From JBCCGR01 sp039029195 (GTDB lineage: Bacteria > Pseudomonadota > Alphaproteobacteria > Rhizobiales > Rhizobiaceae), in NCBI GenBank assembly GCA_039029195.1, contig JBCCGR010000001.1, forward strand, positions 124,001-188,000: a stretch of 64,000 bases of DNA. The letters are read 5' to 3'. Below, one piece after another: positions 29,810-38,515 of the stretch. The translations under genes and the position numbers were made by a program. The number at the start of each line of letters is the position of its first letter. Position 1 is the first letter of the stretch. The notes under the pieces were generated by a model. It ran no database searches and was not told the origin of the DNA. It worked only from the letters and a program-made list of their open reading frames with translations.

Positions 29810-30148
29810 TCAGTTACCTCCGCCAGGTTCAGGCGAGAAGTATTTTTCGAATTTGCCGGCTTCTCCGTCGAATTTCTCGCCATCAGCCGGCGGCGTGCCC
29901 TTTTCAACGATGTTGGGCCACTTTTCGGCAAACTCGGTATTGATCTGAAGAAATCTCTCAAGACCGGGCTCTGTGTCAGGCTTGATGGCTTCCGCCGGGC
30001 ACTCCGGCTCACAAACACCACAGTCGATACACTCATCCGGGTGGATCACCAGCATGTTTTCACCTTCGTAAAAACAATCGACCGGGCAGACTTCCACGCA
30101 GTCCATATACTTACATTTGATGCAATTATCGACGACAATATATGTCAT
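29810..30148 (-). CDS. fdxA: 7Fe (3Fe-4S/4Fe-4S) ferredoxin
   Basis: A 112-residue ferredoxin of the FdxA type. Two cluster motifs are seen: CIKCKYMDCVEVCP and CIDCGVCEPECP, with the characteristic VDCFYEGENMLVIHPDEC linker; these bind one 3Fe-4S and one 4Fe-4S cluster. The start at 30148 (MTYIVVDNC) is the conserved one; the upstream extension is spurious. It is 131 bp downstream of the S4-domain gene on the same strand. The electron-transfer partner is not indicated. Confidence 0.96.
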   Translation of the reverse strand: MTYIVVDNCIKCKYMDCVEVCPVDCFYEGENMLVIHPDECIDCGVCEPECPAEAIKPDTEPGLERFLQINTEFAEKWPNIVEKGTPPADGEKFDGEAGKFEKYFSPEPGGGN

Positions 30149-30279
30149 TGATTGCTCCGTTCGATTGTGCAGGTGCCGGGAGGCGGACAGGAGTGCGGCC
30201 AACACCCGGCTCTATCGCTCCTCTCGCAGAATGACAAGGCAAGGCTCCCAGATTTTTCGCCGCAGCACCCGTTCAGCCA

Positions 30280-30687
30280 TCACGTGCGGTTAAACTGCTC
30301 CCGCAGGGCATCCATGGTTCGCCGTGCCTTTTTGGTGGGTCTGCCAGGTTGCCCCTTGGTTTTAACCGGAACCACAGATGAGATCGATCCCTTCTCAGCG
30401 GCTGCTTTCTCGGGCGGCGGGGTGAGATCTTCGTATAGCGCCTGTGCCTCAGGTGCGGGTCCACGACGCGACCCAAGTTCAGCCACTTTCAATACCTTGA
30501 CCGAACGCTCCAATGTGATCGTCAACACATCACCAGTTCGAACTGCATGGCTCGCGGAAGCGATTTTGTTGGAGTTGACGCGCAGCTTTCCGCCTTCAAT
30601 CAGTGATTTTGCCTTTGAACGGCTTTTTACAATGCGGGCAAACCAGATCCATTTGTCGATCCGGATTTTGCCTTCATTATCAGCCAT
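30280..30687 (-). CDS. S4 domain RNA-binding protein (Hsp15-like)
   Basis: A 135-residue protein with an N-terminal S4 domain (about residues 6-70: IRIDKWIWFARIVKSR, LIEGGKLRVNSNKI, DVLTI) and a basic Pro-rich tail. Hsp15-type proteins bind stalled 50S subunits carrying peptidyl-tRNA. The start overlaps the end of the helicase gene by eight bases, so the two are co-translated and perhaps both act on RNA. Confidence 0.9.
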   Translation of the reverse strand: MADNEGKIRIDKWIWFARIVKSRSKAKSLIEGGKLRVNSNKIASASHAVRTGDVLTITLERSVKVLKVAELGSRRGPAPEAQALYEDLTPPPEKAAAEKGSISSVVPVKTKGQPGRPTKKARRTMDALREQFNRT

Positions 30688-33600
30688 CGCGACGCTCTAG
30701 ATCGGCCTTCAGTGCAGCAAGCTTGGCGAACGGAGAATCCGGATCCAAAGGTTTGGGCTGGCGGTCCTGTTTTCGACCGTGAGACGAGCCATGGCGTTGC
30801 TGTCCGCCCTTGCCCTTGTTGCGATCATTCCGCTTCTGTCCGTCGCGGCCCCGTTGGCCCGACGGTTTGCCCGACCGGTCCTTCTGACCGGCAGTTGATT
30901 GGCGACTCTGGCTGTTGGACCGATGACCGCGGCGCTGGCGATTGCCTTGTTCGTTGGGACTTCTGCCAGGCCGCCACACGGCAACAATACGCTCTTCCTC
31001 AACCTCAACAGCGCTCTCGTCAGGTTCTTGTGCAGTATCTGAAGCATCTTCTGCTGCAATCGCGTTTGACGCCTCGGACGAACTTGAAGCATCGGTTTGT
31101 TCCGATGCTCCCTCGTTCTGTTTACTGCCATCAACCTCCGCCGCTGGTCCAGCAACTTCATTGGCGGTTTCTTTTACAGGGTCAGCATCGGTTTCCGGTT
31201 TGGCATCTTGCACATCCGTTTGCTCTGCGGCTTGCGCCGGATCAGAAGGACTTTGCGTTTCTGCCTCTGATTTTGTGGCAACATCTGCCCACTCTGCAAG
31301 CTGAGCGTCAATTTTCCCGGCTGGCTGATTGTCTTGACGGTAGCCAAGCGATTTGAGCACTTCGATCATATCGTCGTGGGTGGCACCCAGTATCGAAAGC
31401 ATCGCCGGAGTGACAATAAAGGAATTCCCAAGATACGCGCCATCAGGACGCTTTTGATCACTGTCGGGACGCCAGCCAATGGCAGGCCGAATGAGATCAG
31501 CAAGCCGTTCAAGGATATCGACGCGAACGGCTTTCTTTCTGAGCACCCGATACCCGGAAATGCGATAAATATCCTGAGAAATATCCGCATCGGGATTGGT
31601 CGAGGTGCGGCCTGTCGCCAGAATTTCGGGCACCTCGGCAACACCATTTGCTTCCAGTGCATCGTTCTTCAGCGCCCACAAGAAGGTCGCCAACCGCGCC
31701 GGAGCAGGTTTCAGCAGAAGCGGGACGAATATGTGGTAGGCACCAAACCGGACGCCGAGCCTCCGAAGCTTGCCGCGCATATCCTGATCCAGCGACCGGA
31801 TATCCTCCGCGATTTCTGGTCGCGCAATGACCCCAAAATTCTCAACAAGCCGATAGGCAACACCGCGCGCAATGCCGGGAAGGTCCTCGGCGTTTTTCAA
31901 ATCAACAAGCTGCTTCAGCACCGTTTCGATGTGATGATTGATCCAGCGCTCAAGTCGCGCCACGACCTTGTCGCGTTCAGCACCGTTGAGATGTTCATCG
32001 GCAAGAATGAGCACACGCGGCGACAATGCCTCCTCTCCGTCCAGCAATTTGCCGACTGGCTCTCCCTGCCAACGCAGAGTTCCATCACTGCCAAATACAA
32101 TATCAGCATTGGCCGCCGCACCGAGGCGAGTCGCTCGGGCGGAAAGCTCAGTCACGAGCGCCTTTTGAGCCGCATTGCGGGCAGCCTTCGCATCTGCTCC
32201 TTCCGCACCGGATTCAGCCGTGAACCGGAAGCCCTGAAGGGAGCCCACATGGTGACCTTCAACGGTCACCTCGCCACTCGATGAAATTTCTGCTTCAAGC
32301 ATTGCATTTTCCCGCAATCGCTTCATCAAAACGCTTGTCCTGCGGTCAACGAAGCGCTGCGTCAAGCGCTCATGCAGAGCGTCAGACAGACGATCTTCAA
32401 TTTCCGCGGTTTTTTGTTGCCAGTGTTGCGGATCGTCCAGCCACTCGGATCGGTTTGAAACAAATGTCCAGGTCCGCACGTGGGCGATCCGATTGGAAAT
32501 CGTATCGATATCCCCGTCAACCGTGTCGGTCTGTGCGACCTGTTCCGCAAACCAGCGGGGATCGATGTGACCCTTTTCCGCAATATCAAGGTAAAGTCGC
32601 CCCAGCATGTCAGCATGGTTTGCTGGCGCGATGCGGCGATAGTCAGGGACCTGACACACATCCCACAACAGTCTGGTGTCCACCTCAGAATTGACCCGGT
32701 CCCGCACGTCCGCATCGCCAATGAGATGTTCAAGTGCTCGCTGATCCGTCGACATCTGCGCCCGCGCCAGAATGGGATTCGACGATGGCTGCTCCAGTGA
32801 TGCGATCAGCGATTTGGGACTGGAGAGATCAAGTTGACGGTTGCGCCATTGAAGGTTTTTCAGCGGTGCAAATAGGTGCGATTCCAGAGCCGCTACCAAC
32901 TCGTCTTCAAGCGGATCAACGCGACTGGTCACACCAAAAGTGCCGTCTCGCGTGTGGCGTCCGGCGCGCCCAGCAATCTGGGCAAACTCAGCCGCCGTCA
33001 AACGCCGATGCTGATGTCCGTCGAATTTGTGATCCTGCGCAAAGGCCACATGGTTCACGTCAAGATTGAGCCCCATGCCGATCGCGTCTGTGGCGACCAG
33101 AAAATCAACGTCACCCGACTGGTAAATTTCGACCTGGGCGTTGCGTGTGCGCGGTGAGAGCGAACCGAGCACGACGGCTGCCCCACCACGCTGACGTCGT
33201 ACTAGTTCGGCAATGGCGTAGACCTCATCTGAGGAAAACGCCACGATGGCAGAACGTTGCGGCAATCGGGTGATCTTTTTGCCACCCGCGTAGGTCAGCA
33301 TCGACATGCGCGGACGGGTGATGACATTGATTCCGGGGAGCAGGTGTTCAATCAGCGGACGCAGGGTCGCGGCACCAAGGAGCATGGTCTCCTGCTGGCC
33401 TCGAAGATTGATCAGCCGGTCGGTAAACACGTGCCCGCGTTCGAGGTCCGCCGCGAGTTGCGCTTCATCTATCGCCACAAAGTCCGCATCGGTTTTCTGC
33501 GGCATCGCTTCAACCGTGCAGACCTGATAGCGCGCCTCTGGAGGAATGATTTTTTCCTCGCCGGTAATTAGCGCCACCTGATCCTTACCAACCCGCGCGG

Positions 33601-33781
33601 CAATGCGTTGATAGACCTCCCGAGCCAGCAGGCGCAGCGGCAGGCCGATCATGCCCGAGCGATGCCCAAGCATGCGCTCAATCGCGAGGTGGGTTTTGCC
33701 CGTGTTGGTCGGCCCCAAAACGGCGGTTACGCCTTTGCCTGAAGCAGTGGTGACAGGATTGATTGCGGGAAGTGAATTCAT
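30680..33781 (-). CDS. SUV3-like superfamily 2 RNA/DNA helicase
   Basis: A 1033-residue protein. The helicase core has GPTNTGKTH (Walker A, about residues 23-31), DEAQ (motif II, about 107), AATLRP, SDEVYAI, TDAIGMGLNL and QIAGRAGR (motif VI), the pattern of SUV3-like helicases of the mitochondrial degradosome. Residues from about 800 on are low-complexity: first Glu/Ala/Ser-rich, then Arg/Gln/Gly-rich, ending in a lysine-rich tail likely to contact RNA. It is the first gene of a coupled pair with the S4 protein. The substrate is unproven; a role in RNA metabolism is inferred from homology and partner. Confidence 0.9.
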   Translation of the reverse strand: MNSLPAINPVTTASGKGVTAVLGPTNTGKTHLAIERMLGHRSGMIGLPLRLLAREVYQRIAARVGKDQVALITGEEKIIPPEARYQVCTVEAMPQKTDADFVAIDEAQLAADLERGHVFTDRLINLRGQQETMLLGAATLRPLIEHLLPGINVITRPRMSMLTYAGGKKITRLPQRSAIVAFSSDEVYAIAELVRRQRGGAAVVLGSLSPRTRNAQVEIYQSGDVDFLVATDAIGMGLNLDVNHVAFAQDHKFDGHQHRRLTAAEFAQIAGRAGRHTRDGTFGVTSRVDPLEDELVAALESHLFAPLKNLQWRNRQLDLSSPKSLIASLEQPSSNPILARAQMSTDQRALEHLIGDADVRDRVNSEVDTRLLWDVCQVPDYRRIAPANHADMLGRLYLDIAEKGHIDPRWFAEQVAQTDTVDGDIDTISNRIAHVRTWTFVSNRSEWLDDPQHWQQKTAEIEDRLSDALHERLTQRFVDRRTSVLMKRLRENAMLEAEISSSGEVTVEGHHVGSLQGFRFTAESGAEGADAKAARNAAQKALVTELSARATRLGAAANADIVFGSDGTLRWQGEPVGKLLDGEEALSPRVLILADEHLNGAERDKVVARLERWINHHIETVLKQLVDLKNAEDLPGIARGVAYRLVENFGVIARPEIAEDIRSLDQDMRGKLRRLGVRFGAYHIFVPLLLKPAPARLATFLWALKNDALEANGVAEVPEILATGRTSTNPDADISQDIYRISGYRVLRKKAVRVDILERLADLIRPAIGWRPDSDQKRPDGAYLGNSFIVTPAMLSILGATHDDMIEVLKSLGYRQDNQPAGKIDAQLAEWADVATKSEAETQSPSDPAQAAEQTDVQDAKPETDADPVKETANEVAGPAAEVDGSKQNEGASEQTDASSSSEASNAIAAEDASDTAQEPDESAVEVEEERIVAVWRPGRSPNEQGNRQRRGHRSNSQSRQSTAGQKDRSGKPSGQRGRDGQKRNDRNKGKGGQQRHGSSHGRKQDRQPKPLDPDSPFAKLAALKADLERRDG

Positions 33782-33875
33782 CTGGAACGTTCAGCCAGCT
33801 CTGAAGAGAGAGTGCCCCGCATCTATCACAAGAAACGCGGCGATGTCGTGAAATGATTGAGATTTGCCTGTGGCG

Positions 33876-33948
33876 TTAAGATCTGGAACGGAGTCAGAAC
33901 AAAGTGGGTCCGAATCGCTGACTCTGCGTGGTTCCGCCTCTGTTCACC
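33876..33948 (+). repeat. Spaced non-coding repeat core, unit 1
   Basis: TTAA at 33876, TCTGGA at 33882, CGAATCGCTGA at 33911 and CTGTTCACC at 33940-33948. The spacing is identical to that of units 2 and 3. Confidence 0.8.
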
Positions 33949-34117
33949 GCCGTATCTGGTGTTGCGGTGGACCTGATGCAACATTTTCGGACGCCCATCA
34001 TGTCAATCCGCCGAGATATTTTGGTCTCTGGTTAAGATATCCGTCTCTAATTCGCACAGTCAGCAAGCCCACGGTGCGGTGCGGCGGACGTCCGAAAGAA
34101 TTAACGTTTTTACGGCG

Positions 34118-34190
34118 TTAACGAACAGAACATTACAGGCACAAGCCGTCAACGAATCGCTGATTGGGTGTCGTTCGAGTTCTGTTCACC
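34118..34190 (+). repeat. Spaced non-coding repeat core, unit 2
   Basis: TTAA at 34118, CGAATCGCTGA at 34153 and CTGTTCACC at 34182-34190. It is 73 bp from end to end like the other units. The TCTGGA block of units 1 and 3 is not kept here. Downstream similarity to unit 1 continues (ATGCAA...ACGCC...GTCA). Confidence 0.8.
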
Positions 34191-34332
34191 ACCATCTATT
34201 GAGGCATTGCCGGGGAAAGCCACCAAATCTGGTCATGCAATTTCTTAACGCCAGACGCAGTCAGGAGTTTCCGTTAACAAAATTGTTCGGCATCGGGATC
34301 ATACCCACTTTCCAGTCTAGTCGGCACGCGCA

Positions 34333-34405
34333 TTAACTTCTGGATCAAACAGAGAACAGGCCCTAAACGAATCGCTGATTGCCAAGGGTTTTCAATCTGT
34401 TCACC
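34333..34405 (+). repeat. Spaced non-coding repeat core, unit 3
   Basis: TTAA at 34333, TCTGGA at 34339, CGAATCGCTGA at 34368 and CTGTTCACC at 34397-34405, with the same internal distances as unit 1. Confidence 0.8.
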
Positions 34406-34523
34406 CCAACATGCTGAGGTAACCACGCAGAAGCACACACAATGTTGAGGCGCCACACGCCTATGGATAAGCGCACAAGCGGCAGAAGTTCATCATTCTG
34501 TTTCGGAATGAAACGACGTAGCC

Positions 34524-35378
34524 TTATTGTCTAAGTTCCGTGACAAACTTGTAGGGCTTACCTGTCACCCAACCCGCCTGGGTGCGGATGGCAAAGCCGA
34601 TAATTCCGTAGACATTTGAAGTGCCGACGCGGGCAAGTGCGATCTCGATATCCTTGTTGTTCTTCATGAACTGGATATTCTTCTTGAAGTCGCGATGGCC
34701 GGCCACAGGTTCATAGCGCACCGCGCAAACATAGGTCTTTCCTTTGAACCCGCGAACCTTGAGGTTTCGCGCACCCTTGTACTGCATGCGGATGTCCATG
34801 CGGTACTGTCCGTCAAACAGCTTCAGGGTCCGATTGCAAATCGCGGGACCGTTGCCGATATGTCTGGCCGAAACGGGAATGAAAGCGGAACTCGCCGGAT
34901 CCACCACGTCTTTGCGATGAATGGCTCTCACCGGAATGTGCCCTTCAGCATATTTGATTGGCGGAGTGGCCACGACTTTTTTCACCCGCTTGTTTGCAAA
35001 GCCTATGTCCACCGACATATTGCGTTTGCCTTCGCTGAAAACGGCAGAGTTCGATTTAACGGCAACCGTCGCACCAGCAATCGATCCCTTGTTCACAACC
35101 CGCCCCTTGGCATCGGAAATCAGCCGACTGATGCCGGAGGTTTCGACAAAGGCTTCCAGAAAATAGTCCTGATCGTCGATATTGTAATAAAGCTTGATTT
35201 TGCCGACCGGAATTCCGGCAAAATAGACTTGAATTTTTGTGTTGTGCGCAATGACGGGCTTGGATTGATTTGCCTGTGCCGCAGGTAGTGCGACGACCGC
35301 GAAACCCAATCCTGCTGCCAGGACACGGGACATCCTTGCCAGCTGCTTTCGAAACAAATTTGTCATGTTGATCACCAT
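34524..35378 (-). CDS. DUF3108 domain-containing exported protein
   Basis: A 284-residue protein with a signal segment (MSRVLAAGLGFAVVALPAAQA). The mature beta-rich domain (YFAGIPVGKIKLYYNID, AFVETSGISRLISDAKGRVVNKG, a central NGPAICNRTLKLFDGQYRMDI) fits the DUF3108 family of periplasmic proteins of unknown function. The ATG at 35378 has AAGGGG four bases upstream and is preferred over the ATG 12 bases further in. Its neighbour on the other strand is a secreted Cys-rich protein. Confidence 0.82.
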   Translation of the reverse strand: MVINMTNLFRKQLARMSRVLAAGLGFAVVALPAAQANQSKPVIAHNTKIQVYFAGIPVGKIKLYYNIDDQDYFLEAFVETSGISRLISDAKGRVVNKGSIAGATVAVKSNSAVFSEGKRNMSVDIGFANKRVKKVVATPPIKYAEGHIPVRAIHRKDVVDPASSAFIPVSARHIGNGPAICNRTLKLFDGQYRMDIRMQYKGARNLKVRGFKGKTYVCAVRYEPVAGHRDFKKNIQFMKNNKDIEIALARVGTSNVYGIIGFAIRTQAGWVTGKPYKFVTELRQ

Positions 35379-35674
35379 GACACCCCTTTGAATGAGCGCC
35401 GACACAAGAGTGCCGCGCAGATGTGCTTCACTTCTATCCCGTCCGGTCTCAAAACAAAAACAAACTGCGGCGAAAATGCGCCCGCACCGGGTGAATTTCT
35501 TCACATTGCTGTTCAGACCAAACATTTATCGCGCGCAAACTCGTTTATACGGCCGGGTTCGGACCGATTTCTGCCGCATTCCCGATTCGTCATGGAAATC
35601 GGTTGAACGCAACTTTCAGGCACATAGTTCGTGCGTCCATCAAACCTCGGGGGTCGGGGCAGAATGGAACTCAA

Positions 35675-36193
35675 ATGCGTGCGCTCTTCCTATCACTAAC
35701 GCTTGCGATTGCCTCTGTTGGCTTTGCGTCAGCACAGGAACAGACCACCTCAGACGGTCGACCACCCATAATCTGCAATCAGGGTGCCCTCACCACGGGA
35801 CTGCTTTGCGAAGGCGACTTCTGTGACGACATATCCATGCGTTGCACATCTTTCTCCCGCGAGGTTCGCCGCACTTATTGGACCAATTTCGTCAAAACGC
35901 GCTTTGGCACAACCGCCTTTTGCTCCATGCGTGGCTCTGAAAATCGCGGCTTTATGTCAGGCATCGCCTGTGAGGGTGACTGGTGCGATAATGTCGCTCT
36001 GCAATGTACGGAGTTGCAGCTTTTTGAACCGGATTTCCGGCGCTGTGTTTGGTCCCGAAGTTTTTCTGACGAGGATGATTGGCAATCCTGGGTGTCTCCG
36101 TTTTACTATGTGGTAGCTCTGGATTGCTCGTCAGATCGCCATTGCGACAATAAAAGGGTGCGCATGTGCCGGATAAAGCGACGATCAAGGTGA
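35675..36193 (+). CDS. Secreted protein with three Cys-rich repeats
   Basis: A 172-residue protein with a signal peptide (residues 1-20, cleavage after FASA). The mature chain has 12 cysteines arranged in three units: C45-EGDF-C50-DD-x5-C57, C99-EGDW-C104-DN-x5-C111 and C151-SSDRH-C157-DN-x6-C165. Each is preceded by a further Cys, at C34, C83 and C124. Aromatic residues are common between units. I do not recognise a named family. The disulfide-rich fold and export suggest a periplasmic or cell-surface binding role, which is inference. The ATG at 35675 is chosen because it starts the signal peptide. Confidence 0.72.
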   Translation: MRALFLSLTLAIASVGFASAQEQTTSDGRPPIICNQGALTTGLLCEGDFCDDISMRCTSFSREVRRTYWTNFVKTRFGTTAFCSMRGSENRGFMSGIACEGDWCDNVALQCTELQLFEPDFRRCVWSRSFSDEDDWQSWVSPFYYVVALDCSSDRHCDNKRVRMCRIKRRSR

Positions 36194-36367
36194 AACTGCG
36201 ATGTCATACGCCTTGACGGCGGAAGCAGTCTTTTTATATACACGCCCAAATTTTCCTTGAATGGCGAGACAAACGGCCTATAACGCCGCGCGGGCGAGGG
36301 ATCCGCCTATGTGCGGTTCCAGGCCACAAGAACAGCTCGCAAAAGAAAAACCAAAAGGTCGACCACC

Positions 36368-36661
36368 ATGTCACGCCGCTGCGAATTGACCGGCAAAGCC
36401 GTTCTCACTGGCAACAATGTCAGCCATGCCAACAACAAGACACGCCGTCGCTTTCTGCCAAATCTGTGCAATGTAACGCTGATGAGCGAAGCACTGGACC
36501 GCAAGGTGCGTCTGCGCATTTCCGCTCAAGCTCTGCGCACGGTGGAACATCGTGGCGGTCTGGATGCATTCCTGCTGAAAGCATCCGAAAGTGATCTGTC
36601 GCCTAAGGCAAAAATCGTACGTCGCGATCTTCAGAAGAAGCTGGCCGAAGCTGCAGCCTAA
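36368..36661 (+). CDS. rpmB: 50S ribosomal protein L28
   Basis: A 97-residue protein with the L28 start MSRRCELTGKAVLTGNNVSH, then NNKTRRRFLPNL and the RLRISAQALRTVEHRGGLDAFL block. The length is normal for alphaproteobacteria. The upstream frame extension (19 codons) has no support. It is monocistronic with its own terminator. Confidence 0.97.
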   Translation: MSRRCELTGKAVLTGNNVSHANNKTRRRFLPNLCNVTLMSEALDRKVRLRISAQALRTVEHRGGLDAFLLKASESDLSPKAKIVRRDLQKKLAEAAA

Positions 36662-36688
36662 TTCTGGTACCGTTAACTTAAAGCTCGG

Positions 36689-36715
36689 CACAGCGGCAAT
36701 GTCCGCTGTGTTTTT
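36689..36715 (+). terminator. Terminator of rpmB
   Basis: CACAGCGG and CCGCTGTG form an eight-base-pair stem with a six-base loop, followed by five T residues, 28 bp after the rpmB stop. Confidence 0.9.
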
Positions 36716-36716
36716 G

Positions 36717-36748
36717 CGTCTGGTTCCATCACCCAGAGGAAAAAAATG
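36717..36748 (+). promoter_or_regulatory. Short hairpin leader overlapping the transporter ribosome site (preQ1-I-like?)
   Basis: Directly before the start codon, TCTGG pairs with CCAGA around a loop of GTTCCATCACC character. The second arm touches the AGAGG ribosome site, which is followed by A7 and the ATG. The GGTTC...CACCC core and the position before a queuosine-precursor transporter recall the small preQ1-I riboswitch. The A-rich tail lies after rather than before the possible pseudoknot strand, so the match is incomplete. Confidence 0.3.
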
Positions 36749-37381
36749 ACAAGATCCCTTTCGCTCGTCCTTTTCATTGCTGCCATGTGCGGCATTGTAG
36801 CACTGTCCAACGTTCTGGTGCAGTTCCCGCTTCAAGCGACCATTGGCCCAATCAATCTGGCCGACCTGCTGACCCTTGGGGCATTTACCTACCCCATCGC
36901 TTTCCTGATCAACGATTTGACCAACCGCCGGTTTGGTCCAACTCAGGCACGCGTCGTTGTTTTGGCGGGATTTGCGCTTGCTGTTTTTCTCTCCATCTGG
37001 CTGGCCACGCCGCGCATCGCCATCGCATCGGGCGCTGCGTTCCTGATTGCACAAATGCTGGATGTTTCGATCTTCGATCGTCTGCGTCAGGCAACCTGGT
37101 GGCGTGCGCCATTCATTTCAACAATGATTGGTTCCACAATCGACACAGTGCTGTTCTTCAGCCTGGCCTTTGCGGCGAGCTTTGTGGTGCTGGGCCCCAA
37201 TGATGATTTTGCGATTGCCTCATCACCGCTGCTTGGCGTTTTCGCCATGGAAGCCCCGCGCTGGGTGTCCTGGGCGATTGGCGATTTTGCAGTAAAAATC
37301 TTCGTCGGAATTGTTATGCTCGCGCCCTATGGCGTTCTACGCAGCATGATCAAACCGGCGGAAGCACCGGCCGGGGCCTGA
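36746..37381 (+). CDS. Queuosine precursor transporter (YhhQ/VUT family)
   Basis: A 211-residue membrane protein with about six helices. It carries COG1738/DUF165 signatures: ATIGPINLADLLTLGAFTYP, FLINDLTNRRFGPTQAR and STMIGSTIDTVLFFSLAF. YhhQ-type proteins import queuine precursors (preQ0/preQ1) for tRNA modification. AGAGG lies 7 bases before the ATG. A leader hairpin that may sense the precursor overlaps this site. An intergenic double-hairpin repeat follows the gene. Confidence 0.92.
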   Translation: MTRSLSLVLFIAAMCGIVALSNVLVQFPLQATIGPINLADLLTLGAFTYPIAFLINDLTNRRFGPTQARVVVLAGFALAVFLSIWLATPRIAIASGAAFLIAQMLDVSIFDRLRQATWWRAPFISTMIGSTIDTVLFFSLAFAASFVVLGPNDDFAIASSPLLGVFAMEAPRWVSWAIGDFAVKIFVGIVMLAPYGVLRSMIKPAEAPAGA

Positions 37382-37396
37382 TCCTCTCTCTGTTTC

Positions 37397-37475
37397 GACA
37401 TTGCGGCCTTAGGGCCGCAATCCATTGATTGAGGGCTGATTGCGTGGATTCCGGCCCTAAAAGGCCGGAATGACG
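37397..37475. repeat. Double-hairpin intergenic repeat, copy 2
   Basis: Stem one is ATTGCGGCC / GGCCGCAAT and stem two GGATTCCGGCC / GGCCGGAAT, ending TGACG. It lies between the convergent transporter and esterase genes, where it could stop transcription in both directions. Confidence 0.87.
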
Positions 37476-37498
37476 AAGATGGCTGTAGCTTCTCGTTC

Positions 37499-38515
37499 TC
37501 ACTCCACCAGCTTGAATTCCAGATAGAGCGAGCGCTGCAGCAGCGAGTGGTTGTCGTCTGAAATAAGAGACAGAATTGTCTCGCCAGTCTCGTTCTGGGT
37601 TATCGCCAGACCTTCCATATTGTCGATCTGAAACGACATGTCGGTTGTGAGCAGCACCTCGCCATCAAGCACCGCACCCGGCTTGATTGCCTCCGCTTTC
37701 ACCCGCCGCATTCGCATGGCCAAGCCAGTCGCGAACTCAAATCGACGCTCCAGAAGGATCAGATCGCCATTCGGCAAAAAGTCCGCATCTGTCACTTTGA
37801 ACTTGTCGCTTGCCTTGACAGTGAAAACACCGCGCAGCGGACCGGACAGAATCCCACCGAAGATATTGCCCTTCTTGTCGATGCTGCCTTCGGTGATCGT
37901 GATTGCCGACCCTTTTAGCGGGCTTTCTTTGGGTGAAACCGCAATGGTTTCAAGACCCTGATTGCGTCGCAATTCAAAGCCTGGAATCGGGTGCGAAACC
38001 TTTATTGGCCGACCGTCAAATCTCTTGAAGTCCAGCGGGTAGCGATAGATCCGATTGTTTCGCTCAAACGAAACCAACAGAGATTTACCGGAGATGGCCA
38101 CCGATTCAGCGTCCGATTCCCATTTGCGTGGAAAAGTCGATCCGCTTTCATCAAGCATTGGCGCCATCCGACCATCGACCAGATCGATGGGGCGACCGCT
38201 TTCATCCCGCTTTACCCGCGCCGTAAACCAGAAGCCTGTGTCCGTAACAGCAATGATTCTGGTTCGGTTCTCGATCAGTTTGAGGCCGGAAAACGCACCC
38301 GCATGTTGGTGGGAGGAGGAAATTTCAAATCCGCCAACAAATTCAAGTTTCCCAAACCGTATCCGGCTCGCGTTTCTAATTTCAAACGCAGGAAGTGAAT
38401 TGGTCTTTAGCGCCACATCGAAGGCAAGATCGGCGGCATTTACGGGAAGCGGAGCCGCCGTCAGCACTCCAAAAATCGCAGCCCCGAACAGGCTCGTTGC
38501 GCCTTTGCGGTTCAC
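37499..38515 (-). CDS. Exported phytase-like esterase-domain protein
   Basis: A 338-residue protein with a signal peptide (residues 1-27). The following beta-propeller-like domain matches the esterase-like activity of phytase family: FVGGFEISSSHQHAGAFSGLKL, RIIAVTDTGFWFTARV, SVAISGKSLLVSFERNNRIYRY and the closing ISDDNHSLLQRSLYLEFKL. The start is a GTG that overlaps the cobT stop as GTGA, so it is co-translated with cobT. The substrate is unknown and no cobalamin role is evident. Confidence 0.85.
   Translation of the reverse strand: MNRKGATSLFGAAIFGVLTAAPLPVNAADLAFDVALKTNSLPAFEIRNASRIRFGKLEFVGGFEISSSHQHAGAFSGLKLIENRTRIIAVTDTGFWFTARVKRDESGRPIDLVDGRMAPMLDESGSTFPRKWESDAESVAISGKSLLVSFERNNRIYRYPLDFKRFDGRPIKVSHPIPGFELRRNQGLETIAVSPKESPLKGSAITITEGSIDKKGNIFGGILSGPLRGVFTVKASDKFKVTDADFLPNGDLILLERRFEFATGLAMRMRRVKAEAIKPGAVLDGEVLLTTDMSFQIDNMEGLAITQNETGETILSLISDDNHSLLQRSLYLEFKLVE

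Larger units (their letters stand above)
33782..34523. other. 742-bp gene-free region containing three diverged repeat units
   Basis: No frame here has a ribosome site or recognisable product. The region lies upstream of the helicase start and includes its promoter. It is built largely from a 215-240 bp unit present three times; the three 73-bp cores are listed separately. A near-DnaA-box (TATGGATAA) occurs at 34464-34472. The DUF3108 gene ends at 34524. Confidence 0.7.

Noticed and set aside
34464..34472. DnaA-box-like TATGGATAA near the triple repeat, hinting at an origin
   Set aside because: A single imperfect box without the usual neighbouring genes (hemE or dnaA) is not enough to call an origin.
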